Assembly: GCF_017163935.1 (NCBI RefSeq)
Contig: NZ_JABVZR010000002.1
Coordinates: 1,054,001-1,118,000, forward strand
From: Novosphingobium terrae
Lineage (GTDB): Bacteria; Pseudomonadota; Alphaproteobacteria; Sphingomonadales; Sphingomonadaceae
Length of the DNA: 64,000 nucleotides
Direction of reading: 5' to 3'
The notes under the pieces were generated by a model. That model saw only the letters and a list, made by a program, of their open reading frames with translations. It had not been told where the DNA came from and searched no databases. Below are positions 26,103 through 37,400 of this stretch, piece by piece; the first letter of the stretch is position 1; each line of letters opens with the position of its first letter. The position numbers were made by a program, and so were the translations under genes.

Positions 26103-27395
26103 ATGCGCATCGGCATAGATGGTTACAATTTGGCCATTCCAAATGGAACGGGTGTAGCGACTTATGGTGCGTCGCTGGCGCATGTCGCTGCGGAAATGGG
26201 CCATGGGGTCGAGGCTGTGTTCGGCATCGATCCAGGCCGCAAGCCAAGCTTGCGCGAAACATTGTTCTTTGAGCAGTTCGGCCATGGCCACCAGGGCAAT
26301 GTCGGCAAAAAGGTCCGGAATTCGGTCATCTGGTGGCACCTAGCTCGCCGCCTGACCGAAATTCCGTTGACTGACAATGTCGACAAGCGCGGCTTCGGCG
26401 CCCGTTGGCCTGCTTTTGATCGGCTGTGGACTAGCCCGCTCTTATTCGAGGTTGCTTGGGCCCGCTTTACCTATCTGAAGCAGTTCACCACCGTCACCAT
26501 GCCGAATCCGCCTGATGTAATGCACTGGACCTACCCTGTGCCAATCCGCATGGCAGGAAGCCGCAATGTCTACACATTGCACGATCTGGTGCCACTGAAG
26601 CTCCCTCATACAACGCGAGACAACAAGCACTATTACCATCGCCTTATCGAGGCATGCCTGTTTCATGGCGACCATATCGCCACCGTTTCAGAGGCGAGTC
26701 GCAGCGATATTCTGGCCATGTTCCGCGCAGATCCGGACAAAGTGACCAACACATACCAATCCAGTCCTCTGCCAGAAAGCGTGGTGCAAAGCAGCGCCGA
26801 GCAAGACCGCGCCATGATTGAGAGCGTCTTTGGCCTACCGGCCAAGGGCTTTTATCTGTTTTTCGGCGCGACCGATCCCAAGAAGAACATTGGCCGGGTG
26901 GTCGATGCCTATCTGGCCTCGCAGAGCGAACGGCCACTGGTGGTAATCTCCTCTCGGGACTGGGGGATGAGCGAAGCTAGTGGCGGTTTGGGTGCGGGTG
27001 GCACAGTCTATGGGCGCAAAGTGGATCGGCCGATCGTGCAGTTGCAATATCTGCCGCGCGACATGCTCTTCCGCTTGATTCGCTCGGCACGGGCAGTGCT
27101 GTTTCCCTCACTTTATGAAGGCTTTGGCCTGCCCGCGCTGGAAGCTTTACAACTGGGCACGCCGGTTATTTCTTCTAACACAGCCTCGTTACCCGAGGTG
27201 GTTGGCGCGGGTGGACTGTTGGTCGATCCCTATGAAACCATACAGATCGCCGATGCTATCCGTGCGTTGGATCATGATGATGCGCTGTATGATAGACTGA
27301 GCCAAGCCGGGCTAGCCCACGCGAAAGGCTTTACTAACGAGGCTTTCGCAGAACGGCTACAGGGTATGTATATGCGAATGGGGCTGGAGCGGTAA
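26103..27395 (+). CDS. Family 4 glycosyltransferase
   Basis: This 430-aa GT-B fold transferase begins '[22 protein letters not shown]', the usual GT4 N-terminal glycine-rich loop. The C-terminal donor domain has '[13 protein letters not shown]' and '[15 protein letters not shown]' with the E-x7-E motif, then '[15 protein letters not shown]'. ATG 26103 is 4 bp after the export lipoprotein stop; an upstream ATG at 26085 overlaps that gene. It presumably adds a hexose, possibly mannose, to the capsule repeat at the inner face of the membrane; donor and acceptor cannot be read from sequence. Confidence 0.88.
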   Translation: MRIGIDGYNLAIPNGTGVATYGASLAHVAAEMGHGVEAVFGIDPGRKPSLRETLFFEQFGHGHQGNVGKKVRNSVIWWHLARRLTEIPLTDNVDKRGFGARWPAFDRLWTSPLLFEVAWARFTYLKQFTTVTMPNPPDVMHWTYPVPIRMAGSRNVYTLHDLVPLKLPHTTRDNKHYYHRLIEACLFHGDHIATVSEASRSDILAMFRADPDKVTNTYQSSPLPESVVQSSAEQDRAMIESVFGLPAKGFYLFFGATDPKKNIGRVVDAYLASQSERPLVVISSRDWGMSEASGGLGAGGTVYGRKVDRPIVQLQYLPRDMLFRLIRSARAVLFPSLYEGFGLPALEALQLGTPVISSNTASLPEVVGAGGLLVDPYETIQIADAIRALDHDDALYDRLSQAGLAHAKGFTNEAFAERLQGMYMRMGLER

Positions 27396-27923
27396 CTAAA
27401 GAACAATAAACAGCAGCATGCGACCTAGGGTACATCGCATTGGATGCGACTATGCCTAACCGCAGGGGTTCTTAACCGCCCACGAGGCTCATTTAGCAAT
27501 AACATCGCACCATCCACACAGACAAGAAATGAGGCGTCGATTCAGGTTCTCTTCCCATTATATGTAAAGTAAGAAGACGTGGCGAGCCCGTACAATAAGA
27601 AATCTCAGCGACCAGCGTCAACATCTGTTCAAGCCTCATTACGCTGCCGATCCGACCGTACTGCGTGGCACCGCAACCCGCCTAGGCAATTCCTCTGCAA
27701 CGCATACCGTTGGATTAGCCTTATCGTCGGCGCGATCCTAGTACATCGATACACTGCCGGTCACTCGGCTTAGATATCCCTCACACCGACTACAGGCGGC
27801 CTCATACATTAGCCCTCACCCGAGATAAGTATTTCTGCATATTGGGCAATTGCAGCAATGATTGGACTATCTTACATAACTCACTAAGGTATCTTTTATT
27901 TGTTTGAAAATGGGGCTGAAAGA
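27396..27923. other. Intergenic stretch without recognisable gene
   Basis: About 530 bp between the GT4 gene and the radical-SAM gene, rich in stop codons in all frames apart from one 64-codon frame without protein character. It is likely a promoter region for the downstream gene or a scar of rearrangement. I see no mobile-element signature. Confidence 0.5.
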
Positions 27924-29279
27924 ATGCTGGCGAAAGATATACTGGCCTTGCCATCGGTCTGGGTGGGGCATGGTTTTCGTCATTATAAGCGCGATGATAT
28001 CGCACTAAAATTTTTCCGCTGGGCAGATCGGGTGGCTCCAGGAAGCGCCAATATTCAAGGTCACGTCGGTGCTTCTTTTGAGGCAATTGGTCAGCGTGGC
28101 CATGCCCTTGAATGGTTTCGCCGTTCTGCCGTCGGCCGCGTCGTGCAAGCGAAGGATTTGCTCTGCGCAGCGCACGGTTTACAGCGCAACCTCGAAAAGG
28201 ACCTGGCAACAAAGGCCTTCGAAAGAGCCGTAACCTTGGAGCCTGGTAACATCCGGCTGTTGAAGGAAGCAGCAGCCAATTACCGCGCCAATCACCGTAT
28301 CGAAGACGCCAACCGCTTATTCGAGAAGGCGCTGGCGCTTGCACCGGCGGATGCCGAGATCGAACGTCTGGCCAAAGCTACCCGCTGGAATGAAGGCGCC
28401 CATGCGCAACGGCTGAACTTCGTTATCATCGGGACCACGGGTACTTGCAATGCGTCTTGTATCCACTGTCCTACCGGCAAGGCAGAAACGGCGCATGTTC
28501 CCCGTAAGCCTATGGATATGGGGCTATTCCGAAGCTTGATTGATCAATTAGCGGAGGGCGACATCCCGATCACCGGGCAAATCGCTTTCGGTCTTTTCGG
28601 AGACGGCCTTGTCGATCCCTTCGTCGTTGAGAGAGCTGCCTATGTCCGTCAGATGCTGCCTGGGGTCGCAATTTCGGTCAATACCAATGGGGCTGCTTAT
28701 GATCCCAAAAAGCATGCTAAGCTCAGGGACTATATTTCCCTGATCACCTTGCATTGTGAATCAATCAATCCCGCTGTTTATGATCGCATGATGGCACCAT
28801 TGCGCGCCGAACGAGTGCACGCCAAATTCCCGGGTCTATTCCGTGACTTTCCCCAGATGGTGCGAGTTTCCGTCCCGGTGAGCCGTGCAAATCATGGCGA
28901 AATGGAGGCTATGTTCAGCCATTTCAAAGCTATGGGAGCAGAACACGTTGCTTTCCATCCACTTTCGGCTCGTTGCTCACGCGATCAGACACTGTTCGAT
29001 TCGCTGTCCTTCGACCCACATATTATTCGCTGCGAGGGGAAGATTTTCAATGATCTGATCATAGACAGTGATGGTGCGGTGGTCGCTTGCTGCAACGATT
29101 TTGAACGGGAAGTGCCTGTCGGCAATCTGAAGGACAACACACTGGCTGAACTTCTGGTCGATCCAAGACGTCATGAAATGATCCGACTGCTAGAAGAAAA
29201 TCGGCATGATGAAATTTCAACCTGCGCTCGTTGTCGAGCCGATATCAGACTGCCTGCAGAAGAAGCAGTCATCGCCTGA
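27924..29279 (+). CDS. TPR-radical SAM protein with SPASM-like C-terminus
   Basis: This is a protein of about 451 aa. Residues 1-155 form TPR-like helical repeats ('AFERAVTLEPGN', 'LFEKALALAPAD'). A radical-SAM core follows with the 4Fe-4S motif C175-x3-C179-x2-C182 ('CNASCIHC'). The C-terminus has the Cys-rich pattern 'GAVVACCNDFEREVPVGNL' ... 'CARCRAD', typical of SPASM/twitch auxiliary-cluster enzymes. ATG 27924 is preceded by 'TGGGGCTGAAAGA'; a TTG at 27900 is an alternative. The substrate is unknown. SPASM enzymes modify peptides, sugars or aminoglycosides, and within a surface-glycan locus a sugar-modifying role is plausible. Its stop is 8 bp from the convergent SDR stop. Confidence 0.82.
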   Translation: MLAKDILALPSVWVGHGFRHYKRDDIALKFFRWADRVAPGSANIQGHVGASFEAIGQRGHALEWFRRSAVGRVVQAKDLLCAAHGLQRNLEKDLATKAFERAVTLEPGNIRLLKEAAANYRANHRIEDANRLFEKALALAPADAEIERLAKATRWNEGAHAQRLNFVIIGTTGTCNASCIHCPTGKAETAHVPRKPMDMGLFRSLIDQLAEGDIPITGQIAFGLFGDGLVDPFVVERAAYVRQMLPGVAISVNTNGAAYDPKKHAKLRDYISLITLHCESINPAVYDRMMAPLRAERVHAKFPGLFRDFPQMVRVSVPVSRANHGEMEAMFSHFKAMGAEHVAFHPLSARCSRDQTLFDSLSFDPHIIRCEGKIFNDLIIDSDGAVVACCNDFEREVPVGNLKDNTLAELLVDPRRHEMIRLLEENRHDEISTCARCRADIRLPAEEAVIA

Positions 29280-29287
29280 ACGTTTTT

Positions 29288-30052
29288 CTACCGCTTCTTC
29301 ACCGTAAATCGCAGATCACCATTGAACAATCGCAGCATCCCCTCCGGGATCAACAGCGAGAACAAAGCCATAGGCCACAGCGGTGCCGGGAACCCGAACA
29401 ACCGCTTGTTGGCCAGTGCGTTCTTCACGATCCGCCGTGCCGCATCTTCATCGGTAATCTCATGCGGGCGGTTGCCCAGATGCTCGCCGCCCATAGGGGT
29501 CGCCACATAACCCGGGCAACATACCGACACACCCACGCCCGAGCCCTGCAAGGCTTCTCTTAACGAGAGGCCATACATAACGAGTCCCGCCTTGCTGGCT
29601 GAATAAGCCGGTGCATCGGGCAAAGGGGACAGCCCTGCCAGCGAGGACACCAAGGCAATCTGTCCCTTACGTCGCGCCTGCATCCCAGGCAGCACAACAT
29701 GCAGCGCAGCAACCGCTGAGGTCAGATTGATCGCCAGCACATCCCCTGCAACATCGCCGGATTCTACGACCTCCCCATCGCGCCGCCCGTCGAGAATCCC
29801 ATGGTTCGACACATAGAGATCGACCCCACCGAACCTCTCGACAAACCCTGCAAAGGCCGAAGTATCACGCATATCGCAGGCCACAGTGCTCACGTCGCCA
29901 CCACAGCTGCGAGCCACGTCCGCCAGTCGAGCTTCATCACGACCAACCAGCCCCAGGCGCCATCCAGCCTTCGCCAGTTCGAGCGCTACGGCCCGGCCGA
30001 TTCCGCTGGAGGCCCCAGTGACGATCGCCGAACGGCCTGAGGCGTTGCTCAT
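29288..30052 (-). CDS. Short-chain dehydrogenase, 3-ketosphinganine-reductase-like
   Basis: This 254-aa classical SDR has cofactor motif 'TGASSGIG', 'SNHG' in place of NNAG, a catalytic Ser region 'ALVSSLAG' and the 'YSASK' active site. The tail contains a hydrophobic stretch ('LWPMALFSLLIPEGML'), as in membrane-associated reductases of long-chain substrates such as 3-ketodihydrosphingosine reductase. Its ATG overlaps the stop of the oxoamine synthase (ATGA) with 'AGAGGA' before it, so it is the third gene of the PKS operon. It likely reduces the 3-keto group of the product made by the upstream PKS and synthase. Confidence 0.87.
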   Translation of the reverse strand: MSNASGRSAIVTGASSGIGRAVALELAKAGWRLGLVGRDEARLADVARSCGGDVSTVACDMRDTSAFAGFVERFGGVDLYVSNHGILDGRRDGEVVESGDVAGDVLAINLTSAVAALHVVLPGMQARRKGQIALVSSLAGLSPLPDAPAYSASKAGLVMYGLSLREALQGSGVGVSVCCPGYVATPMGGEHLGNRPHEITDEDAARRIVKNALANKRLFGFPAPLWPMALFSLLIPEGMLRLFNGDLRFTVKKR

Positions 30053-31452
30053 TCCTCTTCTTCCAGCGCTTGCAAGCGCTGAAGAATGGTATTTTTTGCG
30101 ATGCTGGCCAGTGTCACGCCCGAGCGCGACAAGGCCTTCTTCTCTCCGACAAGTGTATCGATCACGCCATCAATCTGCGCCTGCGTGTGGCCAGACGAGA
30201 TAAAGAAGCGAATCCGTGCCGCCTTTTCCGGCACTCCTGGCGGCAGCACAGGCACGGTAGCATAACCACGCTCCATCAGGCGTTCCGACAGCATCACCGT
30301 CTGCAGACTGTCGCCGAGCACCACCGGCGTTACAGCCAGACCCCAGCTGTCTCCAACGTCCAAGCCCGCGGCGCGCGCTTTGCTGAGGAAATAGCCGCCG
30401 CTGGCGTGCAAAGAGGTCACACGCTCCGGTTCAGACAGCATCAGGTCCAGCGCCGTCAGCGAAGCCACGGTTGCCGTGGCCGGAATACCCACCGAGTAAA
30501 CCATGCCAGGTGCGCGATATTTCAGAAAATCAATCAGGGCTCGCGGACCCGCGATATAACCGCCGCAGGAGACCAGCGTCTTGGACAGCGTGCCCATCCA
30601 GATATCGACTTCGGAGGGATTCACTCCGGCATGCTCAAACAAACCGCGCCCGGTTTTGCCCAGCACACCCAGCGAATGGGCTTCATCCACCATCAGCCAG
30701 GCCGAATGACGGTTCTTCACCTCGATCAGGCGGGCAAGATCAGGCCCGTCGCCATCCATCGAGAACAGGCCCTCCGTAACGATCAGGCAGTGGCGGAACT
30801 GGCCGCGCAACTGACCCAACAAACGGTCCAGAGCCTCGATGTCATTGTGCGGGAAGTTGACGCGGTGCGCGCCAGAAAGCTGTGCCCCGACCACGATACT
30901 GTTATGCGACAGAGAGTCATGAATGATCAGGTCCCCCTCTCCCATCATGGTGCCAATGGTCGTTACATTGGTGGCATGGCCGGACACAAAGAGCAGCGCA
31001 TCTTCGGCCCCGTAAAGGCTGGCGAGTTCACCCTCCAACTGCCGATGCACACCGCGCTCGCCTGAAGTCAGACGACTTGCCGAAACACTGGTGCCCCATT
31101 GCGCCGCAGCCTCGGACACGGCAGCCACGATACGCGGATGCCCGTTCAGCCCGAGATAGTCATAGGAGGTGAAATTGACGGCAGGCTGCCCCCCAATCAC
31201 CGTCTCCGTGCCCGCGCGCGCTTCATGCAGGCGATAGAAGGGTACCGGAATGCCGATCTTGCCCGCTAGGCTCTGCTGCAGGCGGATCGCTTCGAAACCG
31301 GGCAGATCCTCAAAGCTGGGCGCCTTTTTGCGCCCACCGCTCAGAATCCCTCCAAGCAGGCCAGACGGCGAGTTAGTGGCCTTCTTCACCCCCGCGATCA
31401 ACGCAGAGCGCATGTCACGGCTTAGACGGCGGGGCGAATGGTCTTCAGCCAC
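30049..31452 (-). CDS. Alpha-oxoamine synthase (AONS/SPT-like, PLP enzyme)
   Basis: This 467-aa fold-type I PLP enzyme of the 8-amino-7-oxononanoate synthase/serine palmitoyltransferase family has 'NFTSYDYLGLNGHPR', 'HDSLSHNSIV', 'MVDEAHSLGVLG', and the PLP lysine K291 in 'GTLSKTLVSCGGYIAG'. Such enzymes condense an acyl-CoA or acyl-ACP with an amino acid with loss of CO2. It starts at GTG 31452, which overlaps the PKS end by 8 bp and has 'AAGGAG' upstream. It is too long and too tightly linked to the PKS to be the biotin enzyme BioF. The inferred substrate is the ACP-bound PKS chain plus serine, alanine or glycine. Similar PKS-linked genes occur in the Burkholderia wcb capsule locus (from memory). 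Confidence 0.87.
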   Translation of the reverse strand: MAEDHSPRRLSRDMRSALIAGVKKATNSPSGLLGGILSGGRKKAPSFEDLPGFEAIRLQQSLAGKIGIPVPFYRLHEARAGTETVIGGQPAVNFTSYDYLGLNGHPRIVAAVSEAAAQWGTSVSASRLTSGERGVHRQLEGELASLYGAEDALLFVSGHATNVTTIGTMMGEGDLIIHDSLSHNSIVVGAQLSGAHRVNFPHNDIEALDRLLGQLRGQFRHCLIVTEGLFSMDGDGPDLARLIEVKNRHSAWLMVDEAHSLGVLGKTGRGLFEHAGVNPSEVDIWMGTLSKTLVSCGGYIAGPRALIDFLKYRAPGMVYSVGIPATATVASLTALDLMLSEPERVTSLHASGGYFLSKARAAGLDVGDSWGLAVTPVVLGDSLQTVMLSERLMERGYATVPVLPPGVPEKAARIRFFISSGHTQAQIDGVIDTLVGEKKALSRSGVTLASIAKNTILQRLQALEEEE

Positions 31453-34400
31453 GCGATGATGCTCCTTCCTTGACGGGGGCTGCTTCGGCCTTGCCCGTCA
31501 GACTTTCCTGCGTGATTTCGCCGCCGCCATGGATAGCAATCAGCGCGCTTTCGGCGTCCGACAGACCCGTCGGAGCCGCAGCTTCGCCGGAACCACGCGC
31601 AATCACCAGCACGCGCTGGCCCAGTTCGCGCAGATTGCCGACAGCGCTGATGGCCATCATTGGCAGTTCGATCTTGTAGCGGTTCTCGATGCTCATGCGC
31701 AACTCGAGCGCCATCAACGAATCCATGCCCAGCGAGTCGATCGAAGCATCAAGATCCACATCGGCTACGGCCAGACGCATGATCCCCGCCGCTTCCTCCG
31801 CCAGCATGGTGACAACGATCTTGAGCGCCGCTGCTTCATCAAGCCCGGCGATCATCTCGGACAGGCTCTGCCCACCGTTCGACACCGACGAACTGCGCAC
31901 GGCAAAATGGCGGGCGAAGGCAGGTGATGCCGGCACCGGCAGCGAGAACAGCGCTCCCGCTTCGGCAAAGTCCGAGATCGTCACCACCGGATCGGTCAGT
32001 CGCTCGACCAGGCTCAGCACCTTGTCGAGGCGTGCCAGAGCATCCGAGGACTGCATGCCAGTAACGCCCGCGATACGGCTCAGGCTCTCCAGCGTGTCGC
32101 CACGCGCGGCCAGCAGACCGACGTCGGCGATTGCGCCCCATTGCACAGCAAGGGCGGGCAATCCTTCGGCTCGACGGCGACGCGCCAAACCTTCCAGCCA
32201 ACCATTGGCCGCCGCATAGGCGCCCTGGCCCGGATTGCCGATCAACGCGGAAGCCGAAGAGAACATCACGAAATGCTTCAGCGGCTGTCCCAGCGTGGCG
32301 CGGTGCAGATTGTCTGCCCCCTCCACCTTGGGTGCCAGCACCTTGGCCAGCGTCGCTTGATCCAGTCCGTCGAGCATGCCGTCTGACAGGGTCACAGCCG
32401 TATGCCATACACCGCCGATCGGTCCGTGCTTGGCCGTGATCGTCTTGACCAAAGCCTTTGTTGCAGCGGCGTCGGTCACGTCCAGCGCGGCGACCTCAAA
32501 GACCATGCCTTGAGCCCGCAGGCGCTCAACCACCGGCAACGAAGCAGCGTCGATGGTCCCGGCGCGGCTCGCCACGACGATCTTATCGGCACCCTTGCCT
32601 GCCAGCCACAGTGCAGTAGCCAGACCAAAACCACGCGTGCCGCCAACGATCAGTTGCACGCCGGCACCCGGCTTGAAAGGCCCGGCCAGCAGCGATGGTA
32701 CGCCGTCACGTTGAGGCGCGCTGACCACAATCTTGCCGACATGCCCTGCCGACTGCATCAAGCGGAAGGCTTCAGAGATTTGTCCGGCGCGATAGGTCGT
32801 GACCGGTAGCGGCATATAGGTGCCATCGGCAAAACCTTCGGCAATGGCCCTCAGTCCAACCTCGGTCAATTCGGGATCAAGCGCCAGAATCTGGTCAACG
32901 TCCACGCCGAAATAGCTGAGATTGCGCCGGAAAGGACGCAGTGCCAGCATGCTGTTGGCAACATAGTCTCGCTTACCCAACTCGATGAAACGACCGCGCG
33001 AACGCATCGTCTTGATCGAACCGCGCATCGCCTCACCGGACAGGCTGTTAAGCACCACATCGGCGCCGCCATGCAGATCGCGCACCTCATCCACGAAATC
33101 GAGGCTGCGGCTGTCATAGATATGATCCGCACCATACAGCCGCGCCAGCGCTGCCTTGTCAGGGCTGGAGACGGTGGCGATCACCGTGGCGCCAATGGCC
33201 CGCGCGATCTGGATCGCGGCAAGACCCACACCGCCCGCGCCGCCATGGATCAACACGGTTTCACCTTCGCGCAAGCGCGCCAGTTCGACCAGAGAATACC
33301 AGGCGGTGTAGAAGGCAACCGGCAGCCCCGCCGCCGCCTCAGGCGAGACACCCTCAGGCAGCGGCACAAAAGCCTCCTGAGGGCCAATGGCATGGCTGGC
33401 GAAGCTGTTCTGGCCAAAGCCCATCACCAGATCGCCCTTGGCGAAGCCAGTGACACCTTGCCCCAGTGCAACCACGCGTCCCGCGCATTCCAGACCATAG
33501 ACCGCGCCGGCCAACCCTTCATCCAGCACGTCGTCGAACAGCAGGCCCATGGCCAGCATCACGTCGCGGAAATTGAGGCCGGTGGCGATCAGTTCGACTT
33601 CGATATGGCCTGCAGGCGGCGTATGTCGCGCCGCTTCAATCCATTGGAAGTTCTCCAACTGGCCCGGGCGAGGGAAATGCAGGCGCATGGCCGCCATCGC
33701 CGTTTCCGAAGTCAGCGGCAGACCGGAGAGCAGTCGTGCCGAGGTCACACCTTGAGGTGTGATTCGCCATTCGCGCTCCACGCCGGGATGACGCAGAATT
33801 TCGGCAAGAGCTTGTGTCAGCGCATCCTGATCCACATCGCCACCGATGCCGATAAAGCGAATATCGGTCTCGGGCATCTCGTTCATGGCCACGCGGGTAA
33901 AAGCACGCAGCGATGCGACACGGGCAAAGCCGTTCTCGCCATGAGCCACAGCCGCAACCCACAGACGAGGACGCGGCTCGATCGCGCGCGCGGCGAACAG
34001 TGTGGCGCGCAATGCATCCACTGTGGCGGGCAGGTCAGCAACAGAGCCATCCTCAACCACCAGCAGGTGGCTTGGCGCGGCATCCTCGGCCGCGATCTCC
34101 CAGCCTGCTGTCGTGAGCGCAGCGGCGATGGACGGTGTCTGCGAGGCCTGTTGCCCTTCAGCCATCACCGGAATGCAAGCCAACTGGTCCTTGCGTTCTG
34201 CCTCAGCCTTGCGCTCGCCAATATGGACGACCAGCCCTTCATCGAAGCTGCCCAGCGTGGTGATCCCGCCCAGCTCGGGCAGATCCTTGAGCATCGGCGC
34301 CAGAGTCACGCCATCTTCCTGAGGAGCCTCGACCGGAGCCGTACCGCGTTGGAAGGCAACCAGCGAATCCATCGCAGGCTGCGCGGCCAGCCAGACGCCA

Positions 34401-37400
34401 CCTGCACGGAGCAAGCGCGCCAACGCCGAGGCCTCTTGAGCCGCCATGCGCCTTTCGGCGGGAGCACAGAGCAACAGCACATCAGCGCTGGCCGCAGCGG
34501 GCTTGGACAAGTCAATGATTTCCCACTGACCAGCCACCGGCATGGCGCGCGACAGGCGCTCGGCCGCCAGACTGTCTGCCGCTGCGATCGACAGCCGCAG
34601 ACGGCCCGCCATCGCTCCGCTCATCAGGCCAGAAGCAACCGGATCGGTCAGGGCGGCCATCACCGCCTCGCCATCCTGTTCCGCGACCACCACATGGAGG
34701 TGGCGCGGATGGTCGGCGCCGATACGTGCCGCCACGACCGAAAGGCAAGCGGTCAGAGCCTGTACCGCCGGGGCCAAACGCAGCGAGGCACTGTCATAGC
34801 GGGCCAGAGTGCGCGCGCGGGGAGGCGCCACATCTTGTCCGCGCAGGATCGCCGGCAGATTCTCCGCACCCAGTGCCGAGAGTGCCAGATCGGCAGCCGC
34901 TTCAGGAAATTCTGCGGCACAGCTGGCCAGAATGACAGCCGAATCCGGATGATCGGTTTCGGCCAGAATGACCTGATCACCGACCTGAACCACGTCACCG
35001 CCGTCGATCAGATCAATCAGCAGATCGCCGATCCATCCCCGCTGTTCGGGACTGCGGCCTCCCTTGGCTTCCAGCGCCGGGGGATCGAGCAAGGCTTGCA
35101 GATCAAGCCGCCCGTCCTGATCCGCCATGGCGCGCAGGGCCTCGACAGCACTGGCACGCATATGGGCATGGAGCAGCAGCCAACCATCAGAACTGGCCGG
35201 CAAAGCAGTCGTTTCGAACCAGCCCCGCGCCAATTGCGCCAGCGGCGGATTGCCGGTGAGGCCCGCAGGTGGCGTAGACAGGTGGTAAACACCCTGAAGT
35301 TCGGGCTTCTCGATCCGCGCCACGGCGCGCAGCAGCGCACGATCGAGACGGGCCACGGTACGCCCGGCCTCATCACGCATCCAGAGCGTCACAGTCTTGA
35401 GCTGCTCGCCGCTCTTGTCGACGACGATGGTGACATCGCGCACCTGTGCACCCGCGACCCAGACGGTCAGGCGCTCAAAGCGGATCGGCAGCCAGGTCTT
35501 GGTGGTCTCATCACCCTCGGTGACGAAATCGAACAGGCCATGGAACGCCGCATCGACGCTGGCGGGATGCAGCACCTGCGGCTTGGTATAAGCGCCCGTA
35601 CCTGCCGAAGGGGTATCCAGCGTGGTCTCGACGATGTCCTCACCCTGACGACGCAGGGTCTGGAGCAAGGCGAAGGAAGGGCCGTAATCGATGTCGCTGA
35701 ATTCTGCCTTTCGATAGATCGAGGCAGGATCGGCATGGGCCACGGTGACCTCGGCGATCTCTGGCGCAGTGCCGCGCAGTGCCGGAGCCTTCCCGATGCG
35801 ACCGCGCGCATGCAGGTTCCAGTCATCCGGCGAAAAACGCGGACGGCTCCAGATTTCCACCGTAGCGGGATCTGGGGTGTAGCGCGTGGAAATCTCGCGC
35901 TGTTCTTCGGCGCCCAGCACCAGAGGCTGCAGAATGTCGAAATCCTCGACGCAAACGCCGCCCTCGGGCCATAGGTCCCGCGCCACGGCCAGCGTCATTT
36001 CCGCCAGCGCCGTGGCGGGCACCACCACTTCGCCACCCACCACATGGTCGGCGAGATAGGGCACCAGATGCGGGTCGAGGACATTGCGCCATTCGGGCAC
36101 GCCCTGTGCCAGCCGCGCACCGATCAGCGGGTGACGTGGCGCAATGCCATGAACGTCGAGCGCTGCCGAGGTCGGCGTATAGGCATAGGTCTTGCGCTGC
36201 CAGGGATAGGTCGGCAGGTCGATCGAGCGATCGACCCCGCCGCCGACGCGCTCAGGCTCCACGCCATTGGCGATGGCGCGTGCAAGAATATCGGTGATCG
36301 GATCACCCGACGAGGCTGCTCCGTCGTTCAGGCTGTGCAGAGCACGACCCGTGAAGCCTGCCGTGTCGACTGTGCCCGCCATGGCGGAACACAGGATCAT
36401 GCGTGGCCCAATCTCGATAAACAGATTTGCGCCGCGCTCCGCCGCAGTGCGCACCGCCCGCGAGAACAGCACTTCATGGCGAATGTTCTGCCACCAATAA
36501 ACGCTGTCGAAGGCTTCGCCCGCCAGCAGATCGCCGGTTACGGTGGAGATCATCGGCACGCTGCCAGCGGCAGGCACGATCTCGCCCAGCTCGGCAGCGA
36601 ATGCACCCTCGATCCCGTCAAGCAGGGCCGAGTGATAAGGATAGGTGATGTCGAGCTGGCGACCGGCAACGCGGCTCTTGCGTGCAAAACGCATGAGGGC
36701 GGCAACCGCATCATCCCCACCCGAGATGGTCACCGAATTGGGGCCATTGCTGGCAGCGATATCAACACCCTTGATGCCGCTGTTCGCGATCAGATCAGCG
36801 ACGGCACCGCGATTGGCAGCCAGCGTGGCCATCGTGCCGACCCCATGCACCGCTTCCTGGCTGTGAGCGCGGGCCATCAGGATGCGTGCGGCCTGCTCCA
36901 GCGTCAGAATCCCAGCGGTATAGGCGGCTGTGATCTCGCCGACGCTGTGACCCAGCACCATGGCAGGGACCAGACCCTTTTCGGCCAACGCCGCAGTGAT
37001 GCCAACCTGAATGGCGAAGATCAGCGGCTGCGCCCATTCGGCCAGTTCCAGCTTTTCGGCCAGATCATCGGCATGAATTGCTTCGGCCAAGCCTTCATGG
37101 CCCAGCGCCATAAAGGCACGGTCAGCTTCGTCAAAGGCGCGACGGAAGGTGGCGTTGGCCCCATAGGCTTCGCGGCCCATGCCCACCCATTGCGAGCCAT
37201 TGCCATTATAAGCAAAGCACAGCTTCGCCGGGCTTGAAAGCGCGGTGCCAGTAGCCAGACGCGAGCCCTTGGGCTTGCCGCCTTCAGCAAAACTGCGAAG
37301 CTGGCTGGCCATCTCGGTGGCGTCGCCCAGCGGCAACACTGCGCGCTGACGCATCAGGGCGCGTCCATCGGCCACCGCCTGTGCCAGCGCTTCGGGGGCA

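Noticed and set aside
27579..27773. 64-codon forward frame in the gap before the radical-SAM gene as a possible precursor peptide
   Set aside because: No ribosome site, no Cys/Gly-rich core or leader-like pattern; composition looks random.
30049..31452. Assignment of the PLP enzyme as biotin-pathway BioF
   Set aside because: No other biotin genes nearby, and it overlaps the PKS and SDR genes; a PKS-linked alpha-oxoamine synthase fits better.
33071..35974. Forward open frame of 967 codons inside the PKS gene
   Set aside because: The reverse strand carries intact DH and ER domains with catalytic residues here; the forward product is unstructured R/Q/H-rich sequence.
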